Below are positions 1 to 9,802 of a stretch of 43,112 nucleotides of DNA, piece after piece. The translations under genes were made by a program, and so were the position numbers. The notes under the pieces were generated by a model that saw only the letters and a list, made by a program, of their open reading frames with translations, was not told where the DNA came from and did not search any database. Each line of letters begins with the position of its first letter. The first letter of the stretch is position 1. The DNA is from a virus. Location of the stretch: the IMG/VR virus record IMGVR_UViG_3300030419_007499, positions 1 to 43,112 of that record; one strand, written 5' to 3'.

Positions 1-3000
1 AGTGGCGATGCGAGTATAACAGGGCAACTATCTGTTGAATCATTACATGTTCATGATAGCAATGGCAATGCAGCAAATAGATTTAAAATTGAATATAATG
101 GAACTAATGGAAACGCAACAGTTGGACCTGATAGTGGCGGAGGCAACACTAATCTTCTTTTAGGCACTTCTAATGGTGGAAGCTATAGTACTAAAGTTGC
201 TATAAAAAATGACGGAAATGTTGGTATAGGAACAGACACTCCGCTATCACTGTTTAATGTTTTTGGTGGAGCAGGCCATTTTAATGTTGCAGGCGCTTCA
301 ACCACTGGGCATCATTTAATAGTTAGTGATGGAGATCCTACTGATTGGAGGCCATACGCAGGAAGCACTACTGCATCTGTACAAATTCAATCTTCTTCTT
401 CAAGAGGAATGTTGTTTGCCGCTAAAGATCAGGGAAATCAAGACCTTATTTTCACCAACGGACTTAATATCAGTGTTGGTGCAACTGTTGGTACAAATAG
501 GGGAACTGATATTATAAGTATTACCGAAGGTGGTGATGTTGGTATAACAGGAGAGTTGAAAATAGATGATAATGTTGGAATTGGAACAAGCACGCCAGAG
601 TCTTACAGTAATTATAAAGCTCTTACTATTTCTGACTCAGTGGGAGGACAAATTTACTTTAAGTCAACGTCTAGTTCTGTAACCGCTTATGCAGGTGCGG
701 ACAGTAACGGAGCTTATTTAGCTGCCAAGACTAACCACCCTTTAAGATTAAGAACTAATAACGGGGACAAGTTGGTCATAGCAGCGGGTGGCAATGTTGG
801 AATAGGAACAACAAGTCCAGATACACAATTAGACCTAAGTCAAAGCGTAGATGCCCCATTAGCAATAAACATCCACAATCAATCTACCAATGCTGCGGCA
901 GACTCGGCAATATCATTTGAAACGCAAGGACAAATTGATTTTTCAATAGGTCTTGATCGTTCTCTTTCTGCATTTACTATGTGCAGAAGCGCTACATTGG
1001 GAAGTAATGAAATAATTAGAATAGAGCCAGCTGGAACTATATCTGCTACTACAATGCTAATAGACGCAGATCAAGGAGATGTAAAGATCGCTGGCGATTT
1101 ACAAGTTTCTGGTGATCTTTCTGCTGTTACTTCGGGTATTGTTGCTGATGAAGGTGGATATGTTTCTGGAAGTAGTGGTTTCTTTGGAAAAGTTGGAATT
1201 GGTTATACTGAAAATGTTTCTGATGATATTGGATATGATGCTAGATTAAGAGTCGGCCAAAATCCAACCAACGGATGGGCAATTATTGCTGGATCTGATA
1301 ATGTTGGCGCAGCACCGCAATTAACAAACTCTTTAACGAAAGTTGTTAGAATTGGCATGCCTCATTATACTAATGCAGAAGAACCATTTACTTTATTAAC
1401 AGCAACAAGTGACTCTTCTAAAAATGATCTTCATCTTGGCGGTGGAACTTCGTACGGAAATGCTGCAGAAAATATATATCTTAGAACCGCTCCGCTGCAT
1501 GATTCCGTTAAGGGAATTACCGCTCTATATATTAACAAAGAAGGACAAGTATTAGCTGGTGCTGACGCTGGTCTTACTACTGCCGCGGGACTTGGTGCAA
1601 CGTTTACTGTTTCTGGTGATGCCAGTATAACAGGAGAAACAAGAATAGCTGGAAACGTTGGTATTGGCGTGGCGCCAAGTAATAAGCTGCACGTTGAGGG
1701 CTCCGCATCTAGTGCATATATGGCATATATCAAGAATACTCATGCATCTGCAGGATATGGTTTGCTAATTGACGCTGGAGACGATAATAATGTAAGTGCG
1801 CTTGCAGTGCGAGATAAAGACGGAACCGCGAGGATGGTTGTCAGGGGTGGCGGAAATGTTGGAATAGGAACAGGAAGTCCTGGTGTAAAGCTACATCTCT
1901 ATGGCGCTGGCTCTCCTCAATTTAGAATACAAGACTCAACAAACAATTGTATTCTAAAAGCTTACGCTCAAGATTCGGACGCTTTTCTTGGTACACATAG
2001 TAATCATAATTTAAACATAGGAACAAATAATGCCACAAATATTACTGTAGAAGCTGGTGGTAATGTCGGTATAGGAACAAGCGCTCCAGATCGTTACCTT
2101 CATGTTCACAGTGGCAGTGCTGGTTCGGTTACCGCACTTAGTAATTCGACCGCCGTTCTTGAAAGCAGTTCGCATGCTGCATTAGAGTTTCTTTCTCCTA
2201 ATGCTAAAAATTCAATTATTTATATGAGAGAAGTGGGTGGGGCATATGGTTATATAAACTATGTTCACTCAACTCCTGCAATGAATTTTAGTGTTGGTGG
2301 CGGCGCTAACATGATTACTTTAGACGCAGCTGGCCATGTTGGAATTGGAGAAGAGACTCCCGAGGCAACGCTTCAAGTTGATGGTGATGCTAGTATAACA
2401 GGAGAGTTAAAAACAAAAGAAATTGTTGTAAAAGATACTGTCCCTGTTATCAAGCTGGAATCTTCTAATAGTCAGAGCCGAATAGATTTCAAAGATGGAA
2501 CTAATACTCAAGCAACTATCGGATTAAACGACACTCATGGTGATTCGTTTAATATAGCACTTAGCTCCAGTTCAGCTTCCCTTACAAATGACGTTAAATT
2601 GATAGTAAAGCAAGATGGCAAAGTTGGTATCGGAACAACTGGTCCAGGCTCGTTATTAAACGTCAGCGGCTCAAATCCCACTGTACGAATAAACTGTAAT
2701 GGCGCTGAACTTGGTGACGGTAATGACACTGCGATGTATAGCTTCGGAATAGACAGCAATTTTGACTTTGCTGGAATAAAGTTTGATTATACTGACAGGG
2801 TCGCTAGTGGCTTAGCTCTATTTACTTCCCCTGCGTACGGTTACCCGATCAGTATTACTCCTAGCACCGACAAAGATATATTTTTAAATGTAACCGACGG
2901 TGGTCATGTTGGTGTAGCAACAGCAAGTCCAGAAGCAAAACTTCATGTTAATGGTGACGCCAGTATAACAGGAGAATTAAGAGTAAACGGTGAAATAGTA

Positions 3001-6000
3001 GTTGCAGACCATTTAGTTCATAAAGGTGACACGGATACTTATCTGGACTTTACTGTAGATAGGTTTAGATTTTTTGCGGGTGGTGTTCAATTGATTGACG
3101 CCCGAGAAGCTAGTACAGATTATGTTAAGATTGGTGATGGTGGTGAGGATGTAAACTTTGTCGTTACTAGTGCCTCAGCAGGAATAGATTATACTCTTGA
3201 GGTAGACGCAGGAAGTTCCACCGTGGGAATCAACTGTGATCCTTTAGATGCTAAAGGTGCTGCGCTTGTTGTTAGTGGAGATGCCAGCATAACGGGCCAA
3301 TTAAAAGCACATTTAGGCATGGGCTTGAAAAATGCCTATTCTCTACACTGGGATAATGAAAACACTAGAATTATAGCGAACCACTCTGCCGATTATATGA
3401 ATTTTGATGTTGGCGGTTACAGTGAAATTCTACATATAGAAGGTGACGGCAGAAAAGTTGGTATTGGTGGTCCATGGAATACAAATCCTGAAGCAAATTT
3501 ACAAGTAAGCGGTGATGCTAGTATAACAGGAGAATTAAAAGTAGCGGGTGGGCCGTTAGGCGTGGTTATAGGATCAAGCGCTAGTACTCCATCTGATACC
3601 TCCAGGACTTTGATGATGTATAGGCAAAATGCTGACTATTACCCTGGCACAGACACTCACTTTGCAGCTTATGTAAAACAGAATACTTTCGGCACTTATG
3701 AAGGGGTCCATTTTAGGTCTCGTGGATATAGATTTGAAAGGCACGATGGCAGTCATTTTGCGTCTATAAACAGAGACGGCGAAATGTTGATCGGTGAGGG
3801 TATTGGCCAGGCTGGCTCGATGCTCACAGTTAGCGGTGATGCTAGTATAACAGGAGAATTAAAAGTTGATGGTAATTTAGTTCTCGTTACCTCTGACCAA
3901 TATTTAGACAATAACTATTTTGTGCATGGGAAAGAAACGGGAGGTACTAACCGACAGCTAATCGGCTTAAATTCTAGCGACAAGGTTAGTATAGACGGAG
4001 CAGGAATTGGTGCTATTTTTGGTGGCTCGGTTGATTGTACGCATTTAACTGTAGACAGTAATCTTAATCATGATGGTGATGCTGATACTTATATTGGTTT
4101 TACAGAGGACAGAATTCGATTAAATGCTGGCGGACTCGAACTGATTGACGCTCGAGAGGCTGGCACAAATTATGTTGCAATCGGAGGGCTAGATGCTAAT
4201 CAAGATGTAAACTTCTTGGTTGGTAGCGCGGTAAACGGCATAGACTACGTTCTTGAAGTGGACGCAGGAAGTTCCACCGTGGGAATCAACTGTGATCCTT
4301 TGGATGCTAAAGGCTCTGCTCTTGTTGTTTCTGGTGACGCTAGTGTAACAGGCGAATTAAATATAGTTGGGCCTCTTACTGCATCTGTAGCAAATGCATC
4401 TCAATTTTATGCTTTAAAAGTTACGCGCTCTAGCTCTACTTTTGTTAGCCCAGATATTTGGGATGGAAACAGTCATGGTGTTGTAGTTGGCGCAAACAGT
4501 AGTCAGCCGACTTTAGTGGTTCACCATGGGGACGAATCAGCTCATGGTGGCCAAGTTGGTATAGGGGATTTTAGGGCTTCTGGTCCAGAGGCAAAATTTG
4601 TTGTAAGTGGCGATGCTAGTATAACAGGAGATTTGAGCATAGGTTCTACGAAAACTATTAAGCACGGTGGCGACGCTGATACTTATATACAATTTGGTAG
4701 TGATTATTTTGCTTTTATTGCTGGTGCTTCTAATTTATTTTCAATAGATGAAGATAATAGTGAGGTTGTTGTCAATGAAGCGGGTGGAAATTTTAATTTC
4801 CGCGTTGAAAGTGATAACGAGGATCATTCATTATATGTCAGGGGTGCGGATGGATATGTTGGAATTGGCACGTCGAATCCAGATGGATCCATGCTTCGAG
4901 TTAATGGTGATGTTGGTATATCGGGACAATTAAGGGTTTACTCAACTAACAACGATGCCGTAAAATTTCAAGGCGACGACCACTGTCGGGTTCAGATTGA
5001 CGGAACGGACAACTCGGAAAAATCTTTAATCTTTAGTGAGGCAGGTACTTATAGGTGGTTAGTGGGCATGGATAATGTAAACCCTGCTGCCGCTTTAGAC
5101 TCTTTTGTCATTAAGCAGGCTGCTGATGGAGCGGAAAGCTTTGTAATAGACACTTCAAATAATGTTGGAATTAGCAATGGCAAACTATTAGTAGGAGAAG
5201 GGAACGGCGCAGAAGCTTTGCTCACTGTTTCTGGCGATGCTAGCATATCAGGAGAACTTAGAACAAAAACTCCTCTTAAAGTTGAAGCAGATACTCCAAC
5301 TTCAGATGCTCATTATTTTAAAATGTCGTATGATAATTCTGTGGGCATTCTTGATGCAAATAGAGGAAAGATGCGGCTACAATCAAATGATGGAGTTATT
5401 TATACAGATGGTGATTCGATTGGGATTGGAACAGCAACTCCAACGCATGAGCTTCATGTCTCTGGCAATACTACTATTGGCAACGCTGACACAGCAAACA
5501 CAACTATAAAAATCGGCCCAGCTTTAGGTACATCAAACAATTATTTCGGCGGAGGAACATTAAGCACAGATTATAGATCGCAAATAACAATTGGTGGACC
5601 TAACCATACGCCAGGAATTAGATTTCAAAATGATCGCTTGAGCAGTTCATATGAAATTTATGCTGATAGCACCGCGTTACATTTTCAATCAATGAATAGT
5701 AACAGGGATTTTGCTTTTAATGGTCATCAAGATTTAAGTAATTCAGTTTGGATAACGCAAGGAGAAGGTCAATTAGGGCTTGGAGTTAGAGAGCCAGAGG
5801 CCAGATTGCATGTTAGCGGCGACGCTAGTATAACAGGAGCGCTAGATGTTGGCGGTGCAACTACTATTGATGATAATCTCACAATAACAGCTAGTAACCA
5901 TTTGTTTGTTAGTCAATATATCAAGCATCTCGGAGACGATGATACATTCATTAATTTTACTTCTGATGAAGTACGAATAGACGCTGGCGGCATTGAGATG

Positions 6001-6546
6001 ATAACATGCAAAGAAGCTGGCACAGATGCTGTTGTTATAAACTCGGCTGGTGTAGACATGGATTTCCGAGTTGAATCCCAAGGCAATGAGAACATGTTTT
6101 ATGTGGATGGCGGAAGCAATCTTGTTGGCTTTGGTACTTCTAGTCCAAGCGCGTCATACACAGTCACAGTAAGTGGTGGACTTGCGGCAGATTATAAGAG
6201 CTTTATTATTAGCCATCCAGACCCCGCAAAACCAGACAAAGATCTTGCATACGGATCATCAGAAACAGACGAACATAATGTATTTGTTCGTGGCAGAGCG
6301 CAAAGCAAAATTATTGACTTGCCAGATTACTGGCCACACTTAATACATGAAGAAAGTATAACGGTTCAATTAACTCCAATAGGAGAACATCAAGAACTAT
6401 ACGTCGAATCAATAAAAGATAATAGAATTTTAATAAATAATAAAAAAGAAAACAAGATAAACTGTTTTTATCTAGTACATGCAGAAAGAAAAGACATTGG
6501 CAAATTAGAAGTAGAACCAGACAAAGGAGGAAAAAGTGCCCAGTAA
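1..6546 (+). CDS. Giant repetitive tail-fibre/adhesin protein, 5'-partial
   Basis: The reading frame is open from base 1 with no start visible, so the gene begins left of the window; at least 2181 residues are present. It consists almost entirely of two alternating motifs: about 15 copies of a VGIGT-like unit (typically NVGIGTxxPxxxLHV) and about 12 copies of SGDASITGEL-like units. In phages such units form long beta-structured fibre stalks. Four copies of a module of about 95 residues (DTYIxF...IDAREAG...VNF...GIDYxLEVDAGSSTVG) are embedded. The last 118 or so residues (from 6190) differ: KSFIISHP, VFVRGR, LPDYWPHLIHEESITVQLTP and a YLVHAERKD tail, a terminal domain I recall from cyanophage structural proteins. 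No peptidase S74 auto-cleavage domain is seen. Likely a host-recognition fibre; the role is inferred from composition and context. Confidence 0.85.
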   Translation, partial: SGDASITGQLSVESLHVHDSNGNAANRFKIEYNGTNGNATVGPDSGGGNTNLLLGTSNGGSYSTKVAIKNDGNVGIGTDTPLSLFNVFGGAGHFNVAGASTTGHHLIVSDGDPTDWRPYAGSTTASVQIQSSSSRGMLFAAKDQGNQDLIFTNGLNISVGATVGTNRGTDIISITEGGDVGITGELKIDDNVGIGTSTPESYSNYKALTISDSVGGQIYFKSTSSSVTAYAGADSNGAYLAAKTNHPLRLRTNNGDKLVIAAGGNVGIGTTSPDTQLDLSQSVDAPLAINIHNQSTNAAADSAISFETQGQIDFSIGLDRSLSAFTMCRSATLGSNEIIRIEPAGTISATTMLIDADQGDVKIAGDLQVSGDLSAVTSGIVADEGGYVSGSSGFFGKVGIGYTENVSDDIGYDARLRVGQNPTNGWAIIAGSDNVGAAPQLTNSLTKVVRIGMPHYTNAEEPFTLLTATSDSSKNDLHLGGGTSYGNAAENIYLRTAPLHDSVKGITALYINKEGQVLAGADAGLTTAAGLGATFTVSGDASITGETRIAGNVGIGVAPSNKLHVEGSASSAYMAYIKNTHASAGYGLLIDAGDDNNVSALAVRDKDGTARMVVRGGGNVGIGTGSPGVKLHLYGAGSPQFRIQDSTNNCILKAYAQDSDAFLGTHSNHNLNIGTNNATNITVEAGGNVGIGTSAPDRYLHVHSGSAGSVTALSNSTAVLESSSHAALEFLSPNAKNSIIYMREVGGAYGYINYVHSTPAMNFSVGGGANMITLDAAGHVGIGEETPEATLQVDGDASITGELKTKEIVVKDTVPVIKLESSNSQSRIDFKDGTNTQATIGLNDTHGDSFNIALSSSSASLTNDVKLIVKQDGKVGIGTTGPGSLLNVSGSNPTVRINCNGAELGDGNDTAMYSFGIDSNFDFAGIKFDYTDRVASGLALFTSPAYGYPISITPSTDKDIFLNVTDGGHVGVATASPEAKLHVNGDASITGELRVNGEIVVADHLVHKGDTDTYLDFTVDRFRFFAGGVQLIDAREASTDYVKIGDGGEDVNFVVTSASAGIDYTLEVDAGSSTVGINCDPLDAKGAALVVSGDASITGQLKAHLGMGLKNAYSLHWDNENTRIIANHSADYMNFDVGGYSEILHIEGDGRKVGIGGPWNTNPEANLQVSGDASITGELKVAGGPLGVVIGSSASTPSDTSRTLMMYRQNADYYPGTDTHFAAYVKQNTFGTYEGVHFRSRGYRFERHDGSHFASINRDGEMLIGEGIGQAGSMLTVSGDASITGELKVDGNLVLVTSDQYLDNNYFVHGKETGGTNRQLIGLNSSDKVSIDGAGIGAIFGGSVDCTHLTVDSNLNHDGDADTYIGFTEDRIRLNAGGLELIDAREAGTNYVAIGGLDANQDVNFLVGSAVNGIDYVLEVDAGSSTVGINCDPLDAKGSALVVSGDASVTGELNIVGPLTASVANASQFYALKVTRSSSTFVSPDIWDGNSHGVVVGANSSQPTLVVHHGDESAHGGQVGIGDFRASGPEAKFVVSGDASITGDLSIGSTKTIKHGGDADTYIQFGSDYFAFIAGASNLFSIDEDNSEVVVNEAGGNFNFRVESDNEDHSLYVRGADGYVGIGTSNPDGSMLRVNGDVGISGQLRVYSTNNDAVKFQGDDHCRVQIDGTDNSEKSLIFSEAGTYRWLVGMDNVNPAAALDSFVIKQAADGAESFVIDTSNNVGISNGKLLVGEGNGAEALLTVSGDASISGELRTKTPLKVEADTPTSDAHYFKMSYDNSVGILDANRGKMRLQSNDGVIYTDGDSIGIGTATPTHELHVSGNTTIGNADTANTTIKIGPALGTSNNYFGGGTLSTDYRSQITIGGPNHTPGIRFQNDRLSSSYEIYADSTALHFQSMNSNRDFAFNGHQDLSNSVWITQGEGQLGLGVREPEARLHVSGDASITGALDVGGATTIDDNLTITASNHLFVSQYIKHLGDDDTFINFTSDEVRIDAGGIEMITCKEAGTDAVVINSAGVDMDFRVESQGNENMFYVDGGSNLVGFGTSSPSASYTVTVSGGLAADYKSFIISHPDPAKPDKDLAYGSSETDEHNVFVRGRAQSKIIDLPDYWPHLIHEESITVQLTPIGEHQELYVESIKDNRILINNKKENKINCFYLVHAERKDIGKLEVEPDKGGKSAQ
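3019..3303 (+). repeat. Fibre module copy 1 (about 95 aa)
   Basis: Encodes HKGDTDTYLDFT through SGDASITGQL. Bases 3205-3245 are identical over 41 nt to 4261-4301 in copy 2, and bases 3250-3287 are identical over 38 nt to 16628-16665 in the second giant gene. Confidence 0.85.
4069..4359 (+). repeat. Fibre module copy 2
   Basis: Encodes HDGDADTYIGFT through SGDASVTGEL. The core LEVDAGSSTVGINCDPLDAKG is the same as in copy 1, with a 41-nt identical DNA block at 4261-4301. Confidence 0.85.
4663..4932 (+). repeat. Fibre module copy 3, diverged
   Basis: Encodes HGGDADTYIQF through NGDVGISGQL. The first half matches the other copies; the second half has FRVESDNEDHSLYVRGADG in place of the DAGSSTVG core, then VGIGTSNP. 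Confidence 0.75.
5926..6177 (+). repeat. Fibre module copy 4, diverged
   Basis: Encodes HLGDDDTFINFTSDEVRI through TVTVSGG. This is the last module before the C-terminal domain and resembles copy 3 (FRVESQGNENMFYVDGG). Confidence 0.75.
6525..6530 (+). promoter_or_regulatory. Strong Shine-Dalgarno that sets a GTG start
   Basis: AGGAGG lies five bases before GTG at 6536, inside the 3' end of the upstream fibre gene. It supports initiation at GTG, 11 bp before the upstream stop ends. It is one of the few clear Shine-Dalgarno sites in the window. Confidence 0.75.
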
Positions 6547-7336
6547 TATAGTATATGGACCTCAAGTGGTTGTAGATAGTGATTTAGCTTTATGGTATGA
6601 TATGGCAAGTCCAAAATGTTGGAATGGAAATTCTAATATAACTACTGAAATATATAATTTAGCTCCACAACGTGATACTTATCCCAAAATGGGATGGGAT
6701 GCTACAAGTACTGACAGAACAGGATTTGGATTTTATATAAGTCCAAATGTTCCTCTTAGCGGAAATACTTTTCAGACAATTTATGGTGCCACAGTTGCTA
6801 ATAATAATAATTATGTTGGAAACTTTATGGAAGGAGCAGGAAACTTAAGTTTGACTGTTAATAATAACTTCACAACAATGGCCTGGCATGCCAGCACGTT
6901 TCCTAGGCAATCAACATTACTAGCATACAGAAGAGCAAGTACTACGCTGCGATTTAGCGTCGACAGTGACAGCATGGATTTTTATCAAAGGCATACTTCG
7001 AGTCCTTATGCTACACAGAATGTCACTGTTAGTCATAGTCAGCCAAATAACGTTTTTGCTCATTATGCATTAGTAAAAGCTGGACTTCCTAATGCTCAAC
7101 AGGCAGATTTCTCTTTTTATAAAAACGGAGAACATATGGGCACAAGCAGCCTGACTTTGTCTGAACAAATAGCTGCTGGAAACTATTATGACATTGGGCA
7201 AGATTGGTCTGATGACGATTATTATAGTAATAACTCAGAAGGATTTTATGGGCCAACAATGCATTACACCAGAGCATTATCCCATGCAGAAATTAGGCAA
7301 AATTTTAACGCATTAAGAAGTAGATTCGACGTATGA
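6536..7336 (+). CDS. LamG-like (concanavalin A-like) lectin protein, 266 aa
   Basis: A single concanavalin A/LamG-like beta-sandwich appears to fill nearly the whole protein. It starts with DLALWYDMASP and NLAPQ, has a hydrophobic and aromatic beta-strand pattern and a YKNGEHMG turn, and ends FYGPTMHYTRALSHAEIRQNFNALRSRF. That closing segment (small-residue strand, then an amphipathic helix ending Q-N-x-N-A-x-x-x-R) recurs in the neighbouring LamG proteins. No signal peptide or catalytic motif is visible. The GTG start at 6536 has a strong AGGAGG. It overlaps the fibre gene by 11 bp, so the two are probably co-translated. A virion-borne carbohydrate-binding accessory of the fibre is the likely role; an internal virion protein is also possible. 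Confidence 0.75.
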   Translation: MPSNIVYGPQVVVDSDLALWYDMASPKCWNGNSNITTEIYNLAPQRDTYPKMGWDATSTDRTGFGFYISPNVPLSGNTFQTIYGATVANNNNYVGNFMEGAGNLSLTVNNNFTTMAWHASTFPRQSTLLAYRRASTTLRFSVDSDSMDFYQRHTSSPYATQNVTVSHSQPNNVFAHYALVKAGLPNAQQADFSFYKNGEHMGTSSLTLSEQIAAGNYYDIGQDWSDDDYYSNNSEGFYGPTMHYTRALSHAEIRQNFNALRSRFDV

Positions 7337-7352
7337 AAAAGAAAGGAAAAAT

Positions 7353-9269
7353 ATGGGCGTAAGTGTCGGGCCAAAAATGCCAGTCATTAGATCTCTTGGG
7401 CCTACATCAGCAGGAACCCAAGACGGAACATTTAATGATTCCACAAATTGGGGTGTAACTCCTGGCAGTTTGGGAGATAGCGATAATTGGGCTATCAGTG
7501 GAGGAGTGGCCTCTATAGATGGATCGCAAGACAATACGCGATGGTTAATAATTCAACTAACACAAAACAAATATTATAAAATTAAGTTGGATATAGTCAG
7601 TTACAGCAAAGGAACATTAAGCCTTTCTTACGCTACTGGCAACACTACTTCAGGCACAGAAATGTATAAAAAGGGCTCTTATGTTTTTACTGGGCAGGTT
7701 ACGGGAAATTCAATTTGTTATATTAGAGCTGCGGGTGGGAGTGGCGCTTTTATAGGTAGTATAGATAATGTTGAAATAGAAGAAGTTGACGAAAATGGCA
7801 ACCCAATATCTCCCCTTATATTATCTTTAGATGCAGCAAATGCTAAAAGCTATGCTGGCGAGCCTACCGTAAACTTCGCAGGTTATTATCGTGAAGCATT
7901 GTCCAGCGTTGGAACAGAAACTGCTTCAAGTGGTAAAGTCAGATCAGGAAAAGTAAGAGACGGATACAATGCTACTACTGATTATACTCAGGGTACTGCA
8001 GTATGGGATAACAATCATCCAAAAGCAAGAGTAGCTTATGAAATCCGAGGTACTCCCACTGCAGTCGCATCTTATATAAACAGTGGAGTTGATTCTGGCG
8101 GTTGGGAAGACGAAGCTCATGCTATTTATGTTTTTGATGAAATTTTAAAAAAACCTGTTATACAAGTGGCGCCAATAGATAGCACTTATGGAACATCTGG
8201 CTTTGGCGGCTGGCGAGCAAAATCTTTTAACATAGGAAGCACATGGACTCAAATGGGCATAGATGCTGGAAGCACTTACACGATTTCCTGGTTACAATGG
8301 TCAAATTATGTTGGAGCATATTGGAGGATCGGGCTTTATGATACCGTAGAAGGCGGCAGTTCAAACGGCTTTCAAGATGGCTTATCCGATTCTTCGAATG
8401 GTCAAATAGTAGCAGGAGTATGGGAAAGAAAAAGCCACACAGTCAGCTCTGCTGCGGATTGGACGCAAACTTCTGCTCCAAATATATATTGTTATGGACA
8501 TTATACTCCAGCGGTATACTCGACAATGAGAATTACTGACATTCAGGTAGAGGTAAAAGGATATCGAACTCCAATGGTCGAAGGGGTCGCAGTAACAAAT
8601 ACTTATGAAGGTGCTAGGTCTGCAACTAATGGATGGAAAGATCTTTCTAGAAAAGGCAATCACGGAACACTAACAAACATGGTTGGTACGGGAGTTGCAC
8701 ATTATAAAAAAGGAAAAACAATACATTTAGAAGGCAATAACACTTCTGCGTATTTAGATTTTGATGGAAGTAACGATTATGTCGCTGTAAGTCATACTAG
8801 CGATTTTACTACTGCTAAAACATGGGTCTGTTGGTTTAAATTAGATTCTATTCCAGCTAGCGGTACTTATGATAGTATATTTCAATCTTCTGACAACTGG
8901 AATAGTGCTGGTGGAATATCCTTGCAGATGATTTATGGCAATTTTACGTGGAGTTGGGGAAGTAGCTGGAGCGGGTCTTGCTCGATTGCAAATAGTACAT
9001 TGTCAACTGGAGTTTGGTATCATTTTGTAGGAACCAGCGGAGGAGATACTGAGTCTGGTGCAATTAAAATGTATCTTAATGGTGAACTTAAAGACACTGG
9101 CACAGCGAATCAAATACCTGATGACACTCCGACTTATGTGACGATTGGAAGTGGTGATGGAGGAGGATTTGATGGAAAAATTGCGGTCTTTCAAGTTTAC
9201 ACTGAAGAGTTAACGCATAAACAAATTAAAGAGATGTATGAATCTCAAAAATCAAGATTTGGATTATAA
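7353..9269 (+). CDS. Multi-domain carbohydrate-binding-like structural protein (jelly roll + LamG), 638 aa
   Basis: Residues about 30-145 have the pattern of a CBM4/9-like jelly roll (WAISGG, then YYKIKLDIVS, GTLSLSYATG, YVFTGQV, GAFIGSIDNVEIEEVD). A second beta-sandwich-like stretch spans about 155-400 (TYTISWLQWS, YWRIGLYD, MRITDIQVEVKGY). After DLSRKGNHGTLTNM, a LamG domain begins near residue 466 (YLDFDGSNDYVAV), includes WYHFVGTSGG and MYLNGELKDTG, and ends EMYESQKSRFGL. AAAGGA at 7342-7347 serves as a ribosome site. The gene sits 16 bp after the preceding LamG gene. Probably part of the adsorption apparatus; the sugar ligand cannot be inferred. Confidence 0.75.
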   Translation: MGVSVGPKMPVIRSLGPTSAGTQDGTFNDSTNWGVTPGSLGDSDNWAISGGVASIDGSQDNTRWLIIQLTQNKYYKIKLDIVSYSKGTLSLSYATGNTTSGTEMYKKGSYVFTGQVTGNSICYIRAAGGSGAFIGSIDNVEIEEVDENGNPISPLILSLDAANAKSYAGEPTVNFAGYYREALSSVGTETASSGKVRSGKVRDGYNATTDYTQGTAVWDNNHPKARVAYEIRGTPTAVASYINSGVDSGGWEDEAHAIYVFDEILKKPVIQVAPIDSTYGTSGFGGWRAKSFNIGSTWTQMGIDAGSTYTISWLQWSNYVGAYWRIGLYDTVEGGSSNGFQDGLSDSSNGQIVAGVWERKSHTVSSAADWTQTSAPNIYCYGHYTPAVYSTMRITDIQVEVKGYRTPMVEGVAVTNTYEGARSATNGWKDLSRKGNHGTLTNMVGTGVAHYKKGKTIHLEGNNTSAYLDFDGSNDYVAVSHTSDFTTAKTWVCWFKLDSIPASGTYDSIFQSSDNWNSAGGISLQMIYGNFTWSWGSSWSGSCSIANSTLSTGVWYHFVGTSGGDTESGAIKMYLNGELKDTGTANQIPDDTPTYVTIGSGDGGGFDGKIAVFQVYTEELTHKQIKEMYESQKSRFGL

Positions 9270-9303
9270 TGGAAAAAAATAAAAAAATTTAAAAAATAAT
9301 AGT

Positions 9304-9801
9304 ATGAAAAATAGATTTCCAAACAGAAGATGGTGCATTATCAATAGCGGTGATGCCGCAAATGTAAACTTTAATCAAGTTATGGAAAATAGTGTCGAAA
9401 CATTAAGATATTCGGTTGATAAAAGCAAAACCTTTGTAAAATATAACGTATCGACGCATCCAATTCCAAGAGGAACCAATGATCAAGGCGATATAATCTA
9501 CGGAGATAATGTTGATAGTCAAGGCAGAACATATACTTTATACTACGAAACAATAGAACAAGTTGTTGACTTTTATTCTGATCAACCTGGTCAGGGACAT
9601 GTTGTAACTGGCAGCGGAATAGTGAACTTTCCAACAGAAAATGTTACTGGGTCGGGAATATTGTATGAATCTGGTGTTACTGTTGGTAGGCCTGACATTT
9701 TTTCAAGCGCATTAACTGTATCAGGAAAAACTGAGTTTAATCATCCAGAAATTTTAGGGATATTGGCGACAGAAGAATGGTCGTCAACAGGAATATTTTA
9801 A
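9304..9801 (+). CDS. Conserved-looking small phage structural protein, 165 aa
   Basis: Function not recognised with certainty. The N-terminal part (RWCIINSGDAANVNFNQVM, then SVETLRYSVDKSKTFVKY) matches a pattern I recall from small proteins beside fibre genes in marine myophages, which suggests an adaptor or fibre-attachment role; this is memory, not a search. The middle and C-terminus carry VTGSG and SALTVSGKTEFNHPE, reminiscent of the fibre repeats. The last residues, ILATEEWSSTGIF, read like a terminal peptide. No membrane segment or signal peptide. The 34-bp leader (9270-9303) is A-rich and has no clear Shine-Dalgarno. The next gene starts one base after its stop. Confidence 0.6.
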   Translation: MKNRFPNRRWCIINSGDAANVNFNQVMENSVETLRYSVDKSKTFVKYNVSTHPIPRGTNDQGDIIYGDNVDSQGRTYTLYYETIEQVVDFYSDQPGQGHVVTGSGIVNFPTENVTGSGILYESGVTVGRPDIFSSALTVSGKTEFNHPEILGILATEEWSSTGIF

Positions 9802-9802
9802 T

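Noticed and set aside
3500-5850. Short regularly recurring DNA units (gctagtataacaggaga) that resemble a CRISPR or minisatellite
   Set aside because: They encode the in-frame SGDASITGEL motif, have irregular spacing of coding sequence and no unique spacers.
1431-6095. Many open frames of 60-100 codons on the - strand and in other frames inside the giant fibre genes
   Set aside because: They are antisense or out-of-frame shadows of highly repetitive coding DNA, with low-complexity translations and no start signals.
5926-6546. Peptidase S74 intramolecular chaperone at the fibre C-terminus
   Set aside because: No Ser/Lys self-cleavage motifs seen; the end is the KSFIISHP/LPDYW type domain.
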